A stretch of 50,714 bases of DNA from Uliginosibacterium gangwonense (GTDB taxonomy: Bacteria > Pseudomonadota > Gammaproteobacteria > Burkholderiales > Rhodocyclaceae). The notes under the pieces are model-generated. The model saw only the letters and a list, made by a program, of their open reading frames with translations. It searched no databases and was not told the origin of the DNA. Positions 43,398 through 50,714 of the stretch are shown one piece after another. The stretch's first letter is position 1, and each line of letters begins with the position of its first letter. The DNA is taken from contig DYIB01000008.1 in assembly GCA_020723855.1 (NCBI GenBank), positions 1-50,714 of the forward strand, read 5' to 3'. Position numbers and translations under genes: made by a program.

Positions 43398-44939
43398 GTG
43401 TTCCGATTCCTTTTTTTGCGCCGACCCGTGCCCGACAGCCGCCGCGTCTTTCTAGCAGCCGTGGCCGCGACCCTGGCCTTCCGCCTGTGGCTCGCGGCCG
43501 TCACGCCCATCACCGGCGACGAGGCCTATTTCATCCAATGGGGCAGGATTCCCGACTGGGGCTTCTACGACCATCCACCTATGATCGGCTGGTGGCTGGC
43601 GGCGTTGTTGCGGCTGGGCGATGCCGAGTGGCTGCTGCGCCTGCCGGTGGTGCTGCTGCCGCTGCTGCTGGCCTTCGGCAGCGCCTGGCTGCTCGCCGCC
43701 TGGCGCGCCGAGCGGCCGTGGCTGGGCGCCACCCTGGTGGCCCTGGCGCCGGCCAATGTGTGGAACGTGTTCATTACCACCGACACGCCCCTGGTGTTCT
43801 TTTCCTTCCTGTCGGGGCTGGCTTTCCTGCGCGCCGCGCGCGACGATTCCCTGCCCTGGTATGCCGCCGCCGGCCTGCTTCTGGGGCTCGCCTTCCTGTC
43901 CAAGTATTTCGCCGTGCTGCTGGGTTTCGCCTACCTGTGCCATGCCCTGTGGCGGCCCTCGCGGCGCAAGGCGCTGGGACTGGCCGTACTGGCGGCGGCG
44001 GCGCTGCCGGCGGTGGCTCTCAACCTGTGGTGGAACTGGGGCCACTGCTGGGCCAACGTGATGTTCAACCTGTACAACCGGCACGAGGGCAACTACTCCG
44101 GGCTATCCTGGACGACGCCGCTGCTCTATGCCGGCATGCTGCTCTACCTGCTGACGCCGCCGGCGGCTCTCCTGCTGTGGCGGCGCCGCGCGCGCCTGCG
44201 CGCGCTGTGGCTGGAGCCGCGCAGGCGCGCGCTGGCGTGCATCGCGCTTGCGCCCCTGGCGGTGTTCGGCCTGCTGTCGCTGGTGAAGACCATCGGACTG
44301 CACTGGGTGCTGTCGTTCCTGCCCTTCGTGCTGCTGATCGTCGCCCAATTGGCCGATACCGCCGTGCTGCGCCGGCTGGTGCGCTTCTTCGCCGGGTTTG
44401 CCCTGGTGCATGTGATTGCAGTCGTGGTGGTGGCGCAGTTGCCGGTGGAAACCTGGAACAGGACCCGCCTCTATGACGGCATCGTGCTGACGGTGAAGTC
44501 CCGCGAGCTGCTCGAGGCCCTGCAGCCCTACGCCGCGGAGTTCGAGTTCGCCGCCGACGGCTACTCCCCGGCCGTCACCCTGTCCTACAATGCGCGGCGC
44601 TATTTCTTCGTCTTCGGCGAGGGGTCGTCCCATGCCCGCCATGACGACATCCTCACGGACGTGCGCACGCTGGAGGGCCGCAACATCCTGGTGCTGCGCA
44701 AGAGCGCGCCCGATCCTTCCCAGTACCAGCCCTACTTCCGTTCGGTGGAGCAGCGCGATCTGGTCATAAGAGGCGCCCGCTACTACCTGGTGCTGGGCCA
44801 CGGCTTCGACTTCGCCCGCTACCGGGAGCAGGTGCTGGAGAAGGTGCGTAGCCGCTACTATGCCGTTCCTTCCTGGCTGCCCATGGGCGGCTGCTACTTC
44901 TGCGAGCGCTATTTCCCCGAGCGCCGCTGCCGGAGGTGA
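43398..44939 (+). CDS. GT-C (GT39/ArnT-like) polyprenyl-phosphate-sugar glycosyltransferase
   Basis: 513 residues from GTG 43398. About 11-12 hydrophobic helices; first-loop Asp-Glu (D41, E42) in TPITGDEAYFIQWGR, a FYDHPPMIGWWLAALLRLGD stretch, and a soluble C-terminal periplasmic domain. The pattern fits GT-C enzymes of the ArnT/PMT type that move a sugar from a polyprenyl-phosphate donor to an outer-leaflet acceptor (lipid A, glycolipid or protein). It begins 28 bases after aroG. The following UbiA-family gene could make the donor. Confidence 0.88.
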   Translation: MFRFLFLRRPVPDSRRVFLAAVAATLAFRLWLAAVTPITGDEAYFIQWGRIPDWGFYDHPPMIGWWLAALLRLGDAEWLLRLPVVLLPLLLAFGSAWLLAAWRAERPWLGATLVALAPANVWNVFITTDTPLVFFSFLSGLAFLRAARDDSLPWYAAAGLLLGLAFLSKYFAVLLGFAYLCHALWRPSRRKALGLAVLAAAALPAVALNLWWNWGHCWANVMFNLYNRHEGNYSGLSWTTPLLYAGMLLYLLTPPAALLLWRRRARLRALWLEPRRRALACIALAPLAVFGLLSLVKTIGLHWVLSFLPFVLLIVAQLADTAVLRRLVRFFAGFALVHVIAVVVVAQLPVETWNRTRLYDGIVLTVKSRELLEALQPYAAEFEFAADGYSPAVTLSYNARRYFFVFGEGSSHARHDDILTDVRTLEGRNILVLRKSAPDPSQYQPYFRSVEQRDLVIRGARYYLVLGHGFDFARYREQVLEKVRSRYYAVPSWLPMGGCYFCERYFPERRCRR

Positions 44940-44942
44940 GCC

Positions 44943-45845
44943 TTGACGCTAAACTCGGCGCCATCCCGCGGCATCGCACCGATAATGGTCCAATACCTGC
45001 GCCTGCTTCGGCCCCACCAGTGGCTCAAGAACGGGTTCGTTTTCGTCGGCCTGCTGTTCGGCCACGGCTGGAGCGACCCGGCCAAGGTGCAGGCGGCACT
45101 CCACGCCTTCGCCGCCTTCTGCCTGGTGTCGAGCGCCGTCTATATCCTGAACGATCTGATCGACCGCGAGCAGGACCGGCTGCATCCGAAGAAGCGTCAC
45201 CGCCCGCTGGCCAGCGGGACGGTGACGCCGGGGGCGGCCCTGCTGCTCATGGTGGCCTGCCTTGGCCTCGGGCTGGCGCTGGCCTTCGGACGGGTGGCGG
45301 CGCCTTGGGTGTTCATCGCCTACGTTCTGATCAACATCGGCTACAGCTTCGGCCTGAAGCATGTGGTGATACTCGACGTCTTCCTCATCGCCTCGGGCTT
45401 CATGCTGCGCATCCTCGCCGGCACCCTGGGCATGGGCGTGGTCCCCTCCCACTGGCTGCTGCTGTGCGGGCTGATGCTGACCCTGTTCCTCGGCTTCGCC
45501 AAGCGCCGCGCCGAGCTTATCGCTCTGGCAGGCGAGAGCGGCAACCATCGGCGCGTGCTGGAGCACTATTCCGACACTTTCCTGGACCAGATGATCTCGG
45601 TGGCGGCCACCGGCACCGTCGTCTCCTACAGCCTGTATACCGTCAGCCCGGACACCGTGGCCCTGCACGGCACAGCCCATCTCATCTACACCGTGCCCTT
45701 CGTGCTCTACGGCATGTTCCGCTATCTGTTCCGCCTGCACCTGCGTGGCGGCGGCGGCGACCCGGCGCTGGACCTGCTGCGCGATCCCCATCTGATCGCC
45801 GCCGCCGCCGGCTGGCTGGGGACGACCCTGTGGCTTTTGCTATGA
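44943..45845 (+). CDS. UbiA-family prenyltransferase, decaprenyl-phosphate phosphoribosyltransferase-like
   Basis: 300 residues with about eight membrane helices. Motifs: RPHQWLKNGFVFVGLLFGH near the start, NDLIDREQDRLHPKKRHRP at about 70-88 (first Asp-rich motif), and an interior YSFGLKHVVILDVFLIASGF. This pattern is seen in decaprenyl-phosphate phosphoribosyltransferases, which transfer a phosphoribosyl group to polyprenyl phosphate. The start is TTG 44943: GGAGGTGA lies 6 bases upstream and ends in the previous stop codon; an ATG at 44985 lacks any ribosome-binding site. It is 3 bases after the GT-C gene, so the pair probably acts together. Confidence 0.85.
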   Translation: MTLNSAPSRGIAPIMVQYLRLLRPHQWLKNGFVFVGLLFGHGWSDPAKVQAALHAFAAFCLVSSAVYILNDLIDREQDRLHPKKRHRPLASGTVTPGAALLLMVACLGLGLALAFGRVAAPWVFIAYVLINIGYSFGLKHVVILDVFLIASGFMLRILAGTLGMGVVPSHWLLLCGLMLTLFLGFAKRRAELIALAGESGNHRRVLEHYSDTFLDQMISVAATGTVVSYSLYTVSPDTVALHGTAHLIYTVPFVLYGMFRYLFRLHLRGGGGDPALDLLRDPHLIAAAAGWLGTTLWLLL

Positions 45846-45880
45846 ACCAAAGAGCCTGCGGCCGAAACCTCATTCAACTC

Positions 45881-46007
45881 AGAGAACACAGGAAACCGCT
45901 CTCCACGCAAAGGGCGCCAAGGCGCCAAGGCCGCAAAGGAAGATTTTGAATATCCTTGTCTTTGCGTGCTTTGCGCCTTCGCGTTCTTTGCGTCGGAAGA
46001 GGTTTTT
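45881..46007. repeat. mosaic palindromic GCAAAG/CTTTGC repeat
   Basis: A left half with four GCAAAGG- or GCCAAGG-like units (45904-45940, e.g. ACGCAAAGG, GCGCCAAGG twice, GCCGCAAAGG) and a right half with units such as TCTTTGCG, TGCTTTGCG, CCTTCGCG, TTCTTTGCG (45954-45996), around the centre AGATTTTGAATAT. The halves are approximate inverted repeats. Similar elements with the cycle CGCAAAG occur between genes in many bacteria. No gene is seen in it. Confidence 0.7.
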
Positions 46008-46027
46008 CCACACCCGGGCCCTGGCGA

Positions 46028-46579
46028 TCAGGCATTGCGTCCCTTCTGCCACAGCACGTCGCCGCGGCCCTCGGCACGGTTGAGCACGCGCCCCAGCACG
46101 AACAGCAGGTCGGAGAGGCGGTTGAGGTATTTGCGCCCCGGCTCGGACACGGCTTCGCTGCGCGACAGGGATACGACAGCCCTCTCGGCGCGGCGGCACA
46201 CGGAGCGGGCCAGGTGGGCCAGGGCGGCGGCGCGGCTGCCGCCGGGGAGGATGAAGTCCTTGAGCGGTTCCAGGTCGGCGTTGTAGGCGTCGATGGCCTG
46301 CTCCAGCCGCGCCACCTGGCCGTCCTTGAGCAGGGCCATGCCGGGAATGGACATCTCGCCCCCCAGATCGAACAAGTCGTGCTGGATGCCGGTGAGCAGC
46401 TCGCGGATGTCTTCCGGCACCGCTTCGCACAGCAGCAGGCCGACCACCGAATTGACCTCGTCCACCTCGCCCAGGGCGGCGATGCGCAGGCTGTCCTTGT
46501 TTACGCGCGAGCCGTCGCCCAGGCCGGTGGTCCCGGCGTCGCCGGTGCGGGTATAGATCTTCGAGAGACGATGTCCCAT
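46028..46579 (-). CDS. cob(I)yrinic acid a,c-diamide adenosyltransferase, PduO type
   Basis: 183 residues. YTRTGDAGTTGLGDGSRVNK near the start is the ATP-binding N-terminal motif of PduO/MMAB corrinoid adenosyltransferases; HDLFDLGGEMSIPG and the C-terminal RKYLNRLSDLLFVLGRV are also typical. It attaches the 5'-deoxyadenosyl group to Co(I) corrinoid. An ATG at 46579 is chosen (a GTG lies 6 bases upstream). It follows DUF599 on the same strand with a likely -10 at 46624-46629. No B12 biosynthesis genes are near. Confidence 0.95.
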   Translation of the reverse strand: MGHRLSKIYTRTGDAGTTGLGDGSRVNKDSLRIAALGEVDEVNSVVGLLLCEAVPEDIRELLTGIQHDLFDLGGEMSIPGMALLKDGQVARLEQAIDAYNADLEPLKDFILPGGSRAAALAHLARSVCRRAERAVVSLSRSEAVSEPGRKYLNRLSDLLFVLGRVLNRAEGRGDVLWQKGRNA

Positions 46580-46623
46580 GTCCACTGTGTCCTGAAGTCG
46601 CCACGCCGGGCGGCAAATGAAAA

Positions 46624-46629
46624 ATTATA
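46624..46629 (-). promoter_or_regulatory. -10 box of the cobalamin adenosyltransferase gene
   Basis: TATAAT on the minus strand, followed by TTTT, 45 bases before the ATG at 46579, in the gap just after the DUF599 stop. -35 region poor. Confidence 0.45.
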
Positions 46630-46632
46630 GCC

Positions 46633-47295
46633 CTAGGCCCGCGGCGCACGGTCGGTGCGGTAGAGCAGCACCACCAGCCCGACGGTCGCCGCCAGCAGGA
46701 AATGGGGCCCGAACAGCCAGAACATCAGCGGCACCGTGAAATAGTAGGCACGCATGCCGATGCTGTAGTAGTCCCCCGCCCTGTTGAGATGGATCGCCAC
46801 GAATTCCGGATTGGCACGAAAGCCGGCGCCGTCCGCCGCCGCGTTGATGAGGTAGCCCACATGGTTGAACAGGCGGATGGCCATGGCGAAGCTGAAGAAA
46901 GCGACCAGCAGGTCGAACAGCAGCAGGATCAGCTTGGTCTGCCACAGTTCCGTGCTGGTGGCGCCGATGATGTTGAGGGCATGCCAGGCCGAGCCCAGCT
47001 TGTCTCCTTGGCCGCTTAAGGTGAGCACGCCGATGATCAGCAACACCGAGGTCGAGGCGAGGAAGATGGCCGCCATCATGGAGTTGCGCAGGGTCTGCAC
47101 CGCCAGGATGTCGCGGTTGTGTGTTATCACGCCCTGCACCCAGGCGCGCCGCGCCTGGCGGTTCACCGCCTGCACCGTGTGGTTGGGATCGCGCCAGGCG
47201 CGCAGGCCCATGTACAGATGGTATGCCGTCAGAATCAGGGCGCTCAGGGCAAAGCTGGCGATGTCGCTGGACAGGGGCGGGAACCCGGTAGCCAT
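46633..47295 (-). CDS. DUF599 family membrane protein
   Basis: 220 residues with about four to five membrane helices. Motifs LTAYHLYMGLRAWRDPNHTV, ARRAWVQGVITHNRDILAVQTLRNSMMAA and YYSIGMRAYYFTVPLMFWLFGP match the DUF599 family (function unknown). Start at 47295 (MATGFPPLSS) is chosen over an upstream frame because the latter runs through the promoter. A perfect TATAAT lies 26 bases upstream. Probably a separate unit from the SulP gene, which ends 38 bases away. Confidence 0.87.
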   Translation of the reverse strand: MATGFPPLSSDIASFALSALILTAYHLYMGLRAWRDPNHTVQAVNRQARRAWVQGVITHNRDILAVQTLRNSMMAAIFLASTSVLLIIGVLTLSGQGDKLGSAWHALNIIGATSTELWQTKLILLLFDLLVAFFSFAMAIRLFNHVGYLINAAADGAGFRANPEFVAIHLNRAGDYYSIGMRAYYFTVPLMFWLFGPHFLLAATVGLVVLLYRTDRAPRA

Positions 47296-47320
47296 GGTGC
47301 AGGGAACGGAAAAAACGAAA

Positions 47321-47326
47321 ATTATA
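47321..47326 (-). promoter_or_regulatory. -10 box of the DUF599 gene
   Basis: TATAAT on the minus strand, 26 bases upstream of the ATG at 47295 and just after the SulP stop. No clear -35. Confidence 0.45.
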
Positions 47327-47332
47327 GTCCGG

Positions 47333-49105
47333 TCACGCCGCACCCGGTGGCGGCAGTGACTGGCACTCCATGAACACGCGGGCGCGGCAGCGGCGGCAGA
47401 TGTTGCGGTCCGCGCGGGCGAAGATTTCCTGTATGGCGCCGTGCTTGGTGCGGAACAGGGCGTCCTCGCCGATGTCGCCCAGGTAGTCGGGCTTCTTCAG
47501 GATTTCCTCGGCGCCGGCGCGCAGGCTGTAGAAGTACAGGCGGCCGCCCTGGCGGCGGCGCCACCTGGCCTCGTGGGCCAGCATCTCGGCGCCGGCGATG
47601 TCGATGAAGTTCACGCTCTTGGCCATGAGCAGCAGATGTTTCTGCTCCGGATACGTCTCGCGCAGTCGGTGCAGGAACTCCTCCACGTGATTCACCGCGC
47701 CGAAGTACAGCGAACCCTCGATGCGCACGATCTTCACCTGAGGGCATTCCGCCTGGCCCTCGCGCAGCGGTTCGAACTTGCGCTGGGGATCGTCGGGGTT
47801 GGGCGCCAGCACGCGGATCGCCGGATGCGAGGTGCGGTTGAGGTAGAGGAAGAAGGACAGGGTGATGCCGACGAAAATGGCGAATTCCAGGTGCATCACC
47901 AGGGTGGCGATCAGGGTCACCAGCAGCACGGCGGTCTCCGCCCGGCTGGAGCGCACGATGGTGCGCATCTGGCGGAAATCGAACAGCCCCCAGGCCACCA
48001 GGAACAGGATGGCGCCCATGGACGCGATGGGCAGGTAGGCGGCGAGCGGCGCCACGCCCAGCACGATGATCAGCAGGAAGCCGGCGGAGAAGGCCGCCGC
48101 CAGCGGCGTTTTGGCGCCTGCCTCGTAGTTCAGCCCCGAGCGGTTGAAGGAGCCGCTCGCCGCATAGCCGGAGAAGAAGGCGCCCGCCAGGTTGGACAGG
48201 CCCTGGCCGATGAACTCCTGGTTGCCGTCGATGCGCTGGCCGGATTTCACGGCGATGGAGCGGGCAATGGACACCGCCTCGGTGAGGGCGAGCGCCGTGA
48301 CCGCCAGGGCCACGTCCAGCAGGTCGCGCATGGTGTCGAAGGAGAAATGGGGCAGGGACAGGGGCGGCAGCGCTCCCGGGAGCGCCCCGATGGTCTTGAT
48401 GCCCGTGTGCTCAGCGCCCAGGGCGCCGTTGAGCACGGCGGCGGTAAGGCTGCCCACCACCATGGCGACGATCATGTAGGGCACCTTGGGTAGCCAGCGG
48501 CGCGCGGCGATGCCCGCCAGCAGGGTGGCCAGCCCCACCGCGAGCACGTAGGGCTGGATCTGGTCGAGGCTGGCGAAGAAGTTGTAGAAGGTGCGGAAGA
48601 ACAGAGTGCCGCGCGGCAGGTCGACGCCGAAGAAGTTGCGCATCTGGCTGGCGATGATCAGCAGCGCCGCGCCGGCGGTGAAGCCGACGATCACCGTGTG
48701 GGAAATGAAATTCACCAGGCTGCCCAGCCGCGCCAGGCCCATGGCCAGTTGTAGCGCCCCGACCATGAAGGTCAGGGTGAGCACCAGTCCGACGTAGGCC
48801 GGTGTCTGGGGTTCCGCCAGGGGCGAGAGGGTGGCGAACACCACCAGGGAGATGGCGTTGGTCGGCCCGGACACCAAGTGCCAACTGGAGCCGAACAGGG
48901 CCGCCACCACCGCCGGCACCATGGCGGCGTACAGGCCATACTGGGGTGGCAGCCCCGCCAGGGTGGCGAAGGCGATGCCCTGGGGCAGCACCACGATGGC
49001 GCCGATCAGCCCGGCCAGCAGGTCGGCGCGCAGGGTCGCCGGCCCCACCATGGGCCACCAGCGCAGGAAAGGGGCGAAGCGGTAGAGCCAGGTCGTATTG
49101 TTCAC
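47333..49105 (-). CDS. SulP-family anion transporter with STAS domain
   Basis: 590 residues from GTG 49105 (a TTG at 49147 is also possible). About twelve membrane helices with GAIVVLPQGIAFATLAGLPP and NQEFIGQGLSNLAGAFFSGY in the transporter core, then a cytoplasmic STAS domain (KIVRIEGSLYFGAVNHVEEF, FIDIAGAEML). Members carry sulfate, bicarbonate or other anions by proton or sodium coupling. The extra C-terminal tail NICRRCRARVFMECQ has three Cys beyond the STAS domain. No cys genes or carbonic anhydrase are adjacent. The start region has no ribosome-binding site, hence doubt over the first residues. Confidence 0.88.
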   Translation of the reverse strand: MNNTTWLYRFAPFLRWWPMVGPATLRADLLAGLIGAIVVLPQGIAFATLAGLPPQYGLYAAMVPAVVAALFGSSWHLVSGPTNAISLVVFATLSPLAEPQTPAYVGLVLTLTFMVGALQLAMGLARLGSLVNFISHTVIVGFTAGAALLIIASQMRNFFGVDLPRGTLFFRTFYNFFASLDQIQPYVLAVGLATLLAGIAARRWLPKVPYMIVAMVVGSLTAAVLNGALGAEHTGIKTIGALPGALPPLSLPHFSFDTMRDLLDVALAVTALALTEAVSIARSIAVKSGQRIDGNQEFIGQGLSNLAGAFFSGYAASGSFNRSGLNYEAGAKTPLAAAFSAGFLLIIVLGVAPLAAYLPIASMGAILFLVAWGLFDFRQMRTIVRSSRAETAVLLVTLIATLVMHLEFAIFVGITLSFFLYLNRTSHPAIRVLAPNPDDPQRKFEPLREGQAECPQVKIVRIEGSLYFGAVNHVEEFLHRLRETYPEQKHLLLMAKSVNFIDIAGAEMLAHEARWRRRQGGRLYFYSLRAGAEEILKKPDYLGDIGEDALFRTKHGAIQEIFARADRNICRRCRARVFMECQSLPPPGAA

Positions 49106-49230
49106 GCGGAGGGCGGGACGGGTGGTTGGTGATTGGTATATTAGCAAATGTTTATTGATTGCCGCTGCAGGGATATTGCCCCTCCCGTCCCCTTCGCCGA
49201 CAATCGGCCGACATCGTTTGCCGCCGCACC

Positions 49231-50034
49231 ATGCCGAAACTCGCCGCCAACCTGTCCTTCCTGTTCCTCGAGCTGCCCTTTGAACGGCGCTTCGCCGCCG
49301 CCGCGCGCTGCGGCTTCCGGGGTGTCGAGTTCCACTTCCCCTACGGCTGGCAGGCAGCAGAACTGGCGGAGCGGGCGCGGCAGGCCGGTGTCCAGGTAGT
49401 GCTGTTCAACCTGCCGGCGGGCGACTGGGAAGCGGGCGAGCGCGGCATTGCCTGCCACCCGGACCGGCGCGAGGAATTCCGCGCCGGCGTGGCGCGGGCG
49501 ATCGACTATGCCCGGACCCTCGGCTGCCGCCGCCTGAATTGCCTGGCCGGCATCCCGCCCGCGGGCGTGTCGCCCGCGGCGGCGCGGGCCACCCTGGTGG
49601 ACAACCTGCGCTTCGCCGCCGCCGAACTGCGGCGGGCGGGCATCGCGCTGCTGCTGGAGCCCATCAATACCCGCGACATCCCCGGCTTCTTGGTCCACGG
49701 CACGCGCCAGGCCCTGGATCTCCTGGACGAGGCGGGCGGCGCCAACCTGTTCCTGCAATACGATCTCTATCACGCCCAAGTCATGGAAGGCGATCTGGCG
49801 CGCACCATCGAGGCCAATCTGGCGCGCATCGCCCACATGCAACTGGCCGACAATCCCGGCCGCCACGAGCCGGGCACGGGGGAGATCAACTTTCCTTTCC
49901 TGCTGGCCCACATCGACCGCCTGGGCTACCGGGGCTGGATCGGCTGCGAGTACCGGCCGCTTGCCACCGCCGAGGCGGGGCTGGGGTGGGCGCGGGGCTA
50001 TCTGGGCGGCGGTGGAGTGGTCGGGGCCGGTTGA
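49231..50034 (+). CDS. hyi: hydroxypyruvate isomerase-like TIM-barrel protein
   Basis: 267 residues. MPKLAANLSFLFLELPFERR start, GFRGVEFHFPYGWQAAEL, ALLLEPINTRDIPGFLV (metal Glu), FLQYDLYHAQVMEGDL (Asp and His) and HMQLADNPGRHEPGTGEINF are the hallmarks of Hyi/OtnI sugar isomerases, which interconvert hydroxypyruvate and tartronate semialdehyde (or 2-oxo-tetronates). Start at 49231 is taken over the upstream frame because the latter runs through the SulP-hyi intergenic region. The GntR regulator gene downstream on the same strand is a likely controller. No glyoxylate carboligase or reductase is in view. Confidence 0.9.
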   Translation: MPKLAANLSFLFLELPFERRFAAAARCGFRGVEFHFPYGWQAAELAERARQAGVQVVLFNLPAGDWEAGERGIACHPDRREEFRAGVARAIDYARTLGCRRLNCLAGIPPAGVSPAAARATLVDNLRFAAAELRRAGIALLLEPINTRDIPGFLVHGTRQALDLLDEAGGANLFLQYDLYHAQVMEGDLARTIEANLARIAHMQLADNPGRHEPGTGEINFPFLLAHIDRLGYRGWIGCEYRPLATAEAGLGWARGYLGGGGVVGAG

Positions 50035-50068
50035 CCGCTGTCTTGCGGTGGTCTAGGATTCGCCTCAA

Positions 50069-50081
50069 GTTGTCAGACAAC
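50069..50081. promoter_or_regulatory. GntR/FCD-type operator before the regulator gene
   Basis: GTTGTCAGACAAC, a palindrome with one central odd base (arms GTTGTC and GACAAC). It fits TNGTNNNACNA-type sites of FadR/FCD regulators. It is 16 bases before the regulator ATG, an autorepression position. Confidence 0.55.
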
Positions 50082-50096
50082 CTGATCACCTGATAC

Positions 50097-50714
50097 ATGC
50101 TGCAACCCATCGCCCGCCCGTCCAGCCTCAGCGACGAGGTGTTCCGCGCCCTGGAGAGCCGGCTGCAGTCCGGGGAGTTCGCCCCGGGGGAGCGCCTGCC
50201 CACGGAAAGGCAGTTGTCGGAGGCCTTCGGCGTGAGCCGTGCCGTGGTGCGCGAGGCGGTGGCGCGGCTCAAGGCCGACGGCTACGTGGAGACGCGCCAG
50301 GGCGCCGGCGCCTACGTGGCGGCCCGGCCGGGCGGGGCCAGCTTCCGCCTGGGGCACGGCGACGGCTTCGACGCCGACGGCGTGCGCCAGATCTTCGAAC
50401 TGCGCCTGCTGGTGGAAGTGGGTGCGGCGGAACTGGCCGCCCGGCGCCGCACCGACGAGGACCTGCGCGCCCTGCGTACCGAACTGGAGCGCATGGGGGA
50501 GGCCCTGGAGCGGGGTGCCGATGCCTCGGCGGCGGACGACGCCTTCCACCGTGCCATCGCCGCTGCCACCCATAACGGCCAGGTGCGGCGCTTCATGGAG
50601 TTCCTCGGCCACCAGTTTTCCGATTCGCGCCGTCCCACCTGGTCGGCCGACGGCCACCAACAGGGCCGGGCGCGCGCCGCCCAGAAGGAGCACGAGCGCC
50701 TGTTCGCCGCCATC
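50097..50714 (+). CDS. GntR-family regulator with FCD domain, partial
   Basis: 206 codons from the ATG at 50097, open to the window end; the rest is missing. N-terminal winged HTH (VFRALESRLQSGEFAPGERLPTERQLSEAFGVSRAVVREAVARL) shown here in outline: GERLPTERQLSEAFGVSRAV is the recognition region. After a Gly/Ala linker comes an FCD ligand-binding domain (FELRLLVEVGAAELAARR, DDAFHRAIAAATHNG with metal His). Such proteins sense organic acids. Likely controls hyi and itself through the palindrome upstream. Confidence 0.9.
   Translation, partial: MLQPIARPSSLSDEVFRALESRLQSGEFAPGERLPTERQLSEAFGVSRAVVREAVARLKADGYVETRQGAGAYVAARPGGASFRLGHGDGFDADGVRQIFELRLLVEVGAAELAARRRTDEDLRALRTELERMGEALERGADASAADDAFHRAIAAATHNGQVRRFMEFLGHQFSDSRRPTWSADGHQQGRARAAQKEHERLFAAI

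Overview
The window is a gene-dense, GC-rich stretch (about two thirds G+C by eye) of a Gram-negative chromosome. Gene content points to a facultatively anaerobic, probably denitrifying betaproteobacterium, perhaps Rhodocyclales or Nitrosomonadales: cbb3 oxidase assembly genes, Fnr plus a Dnr-like regulator, NnrS, oxygen-independent HemN, PHA synthase, TonB/ExbBD and a divergent TctDE-like/CzcCBA-type efflux locus. The placement is inferred from family resemblance and gene order, not from any search. No rRNA, tRNA, insertion sequence, phage gene or CRISPR array was seen, and no gene-free gap exceeds about 300 bases (the largest, about 230 bases at 27288-27514, holds a Fur box and a promoter).

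Region 1 (1-18.9 kb) is a microaerobic/anaerobic and copper block. It opens with the 3' end of ccoP, then ccoG, ccoH and a small membrane protein. A divergent pair of units follows: a hemerythrin/universal stress protein pair on the minus strand, and a metallo-beta-lactamase RNase-like protein, phaC and a nitronate monooxygenase-like gene on the plus strand, with an FNR-type box between them. Next come a hemerythrin/DUF2249/multi-spanning membrane protein unit preceded by two FNR-type boxes, a Dnr-like regulator divergent from nnrS across another box, a SirB2-like gene, and fnr divergent from hemN across a fifth box. The block ends with a SafE-like membrane protein, a stress protein, a rhodanese, a CopA-type copper ATPase and a small copper chaperone. 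All five boxes fit TTGAY-N4-RTCAA.

Region 2 (19.1-27.4 kb) is one minus-strand iron-acquisition operon under a good Fur box: P19-like protein, a porin, a cupredoxin, a polyferredoxin, HemP, TonB, ExbB, ExbD and a FecA-like TonB-dependent receptor. It resembles the FtrABCD ferrous-iron system joined to a TonB system, but no Ftr1-type permease (FtrC) is present; a porin lies between the P19 and cupredoxin genes instead.

Region 3 (27.5-34 kb) is mostly housekeeping: pyrophosphatase, RarD, a FemAB/GNAT-like protein, a TPR protein, glutamine-dependent NAD synthetase and a PII protein. Region 4 (32.8-40.5 kb) is a two-component system divergent from a TolC/adaptor/RND heavy-metal efflux operon. 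Region 5 (40.5-50.7 kb) holds an Smr protein, thioredoxin reductase, DAHP synthase, a GT-C glycosyltransferase paired with a UbiA-family prenyltransferase, a mosaic palindromic repeat, a cobalamin adenosyltransferase, a DUF599 protein, a SulP transporter, a hydroxypyruvate isomerase-like protein, and a GntR/FCD regulator cut by the window end.

The least explained parts are the hemerythrin/DUF2249/membrane-protein module under tandem FNR-type boxes and the permease-less Ftr/TonB hybrid iron operon.
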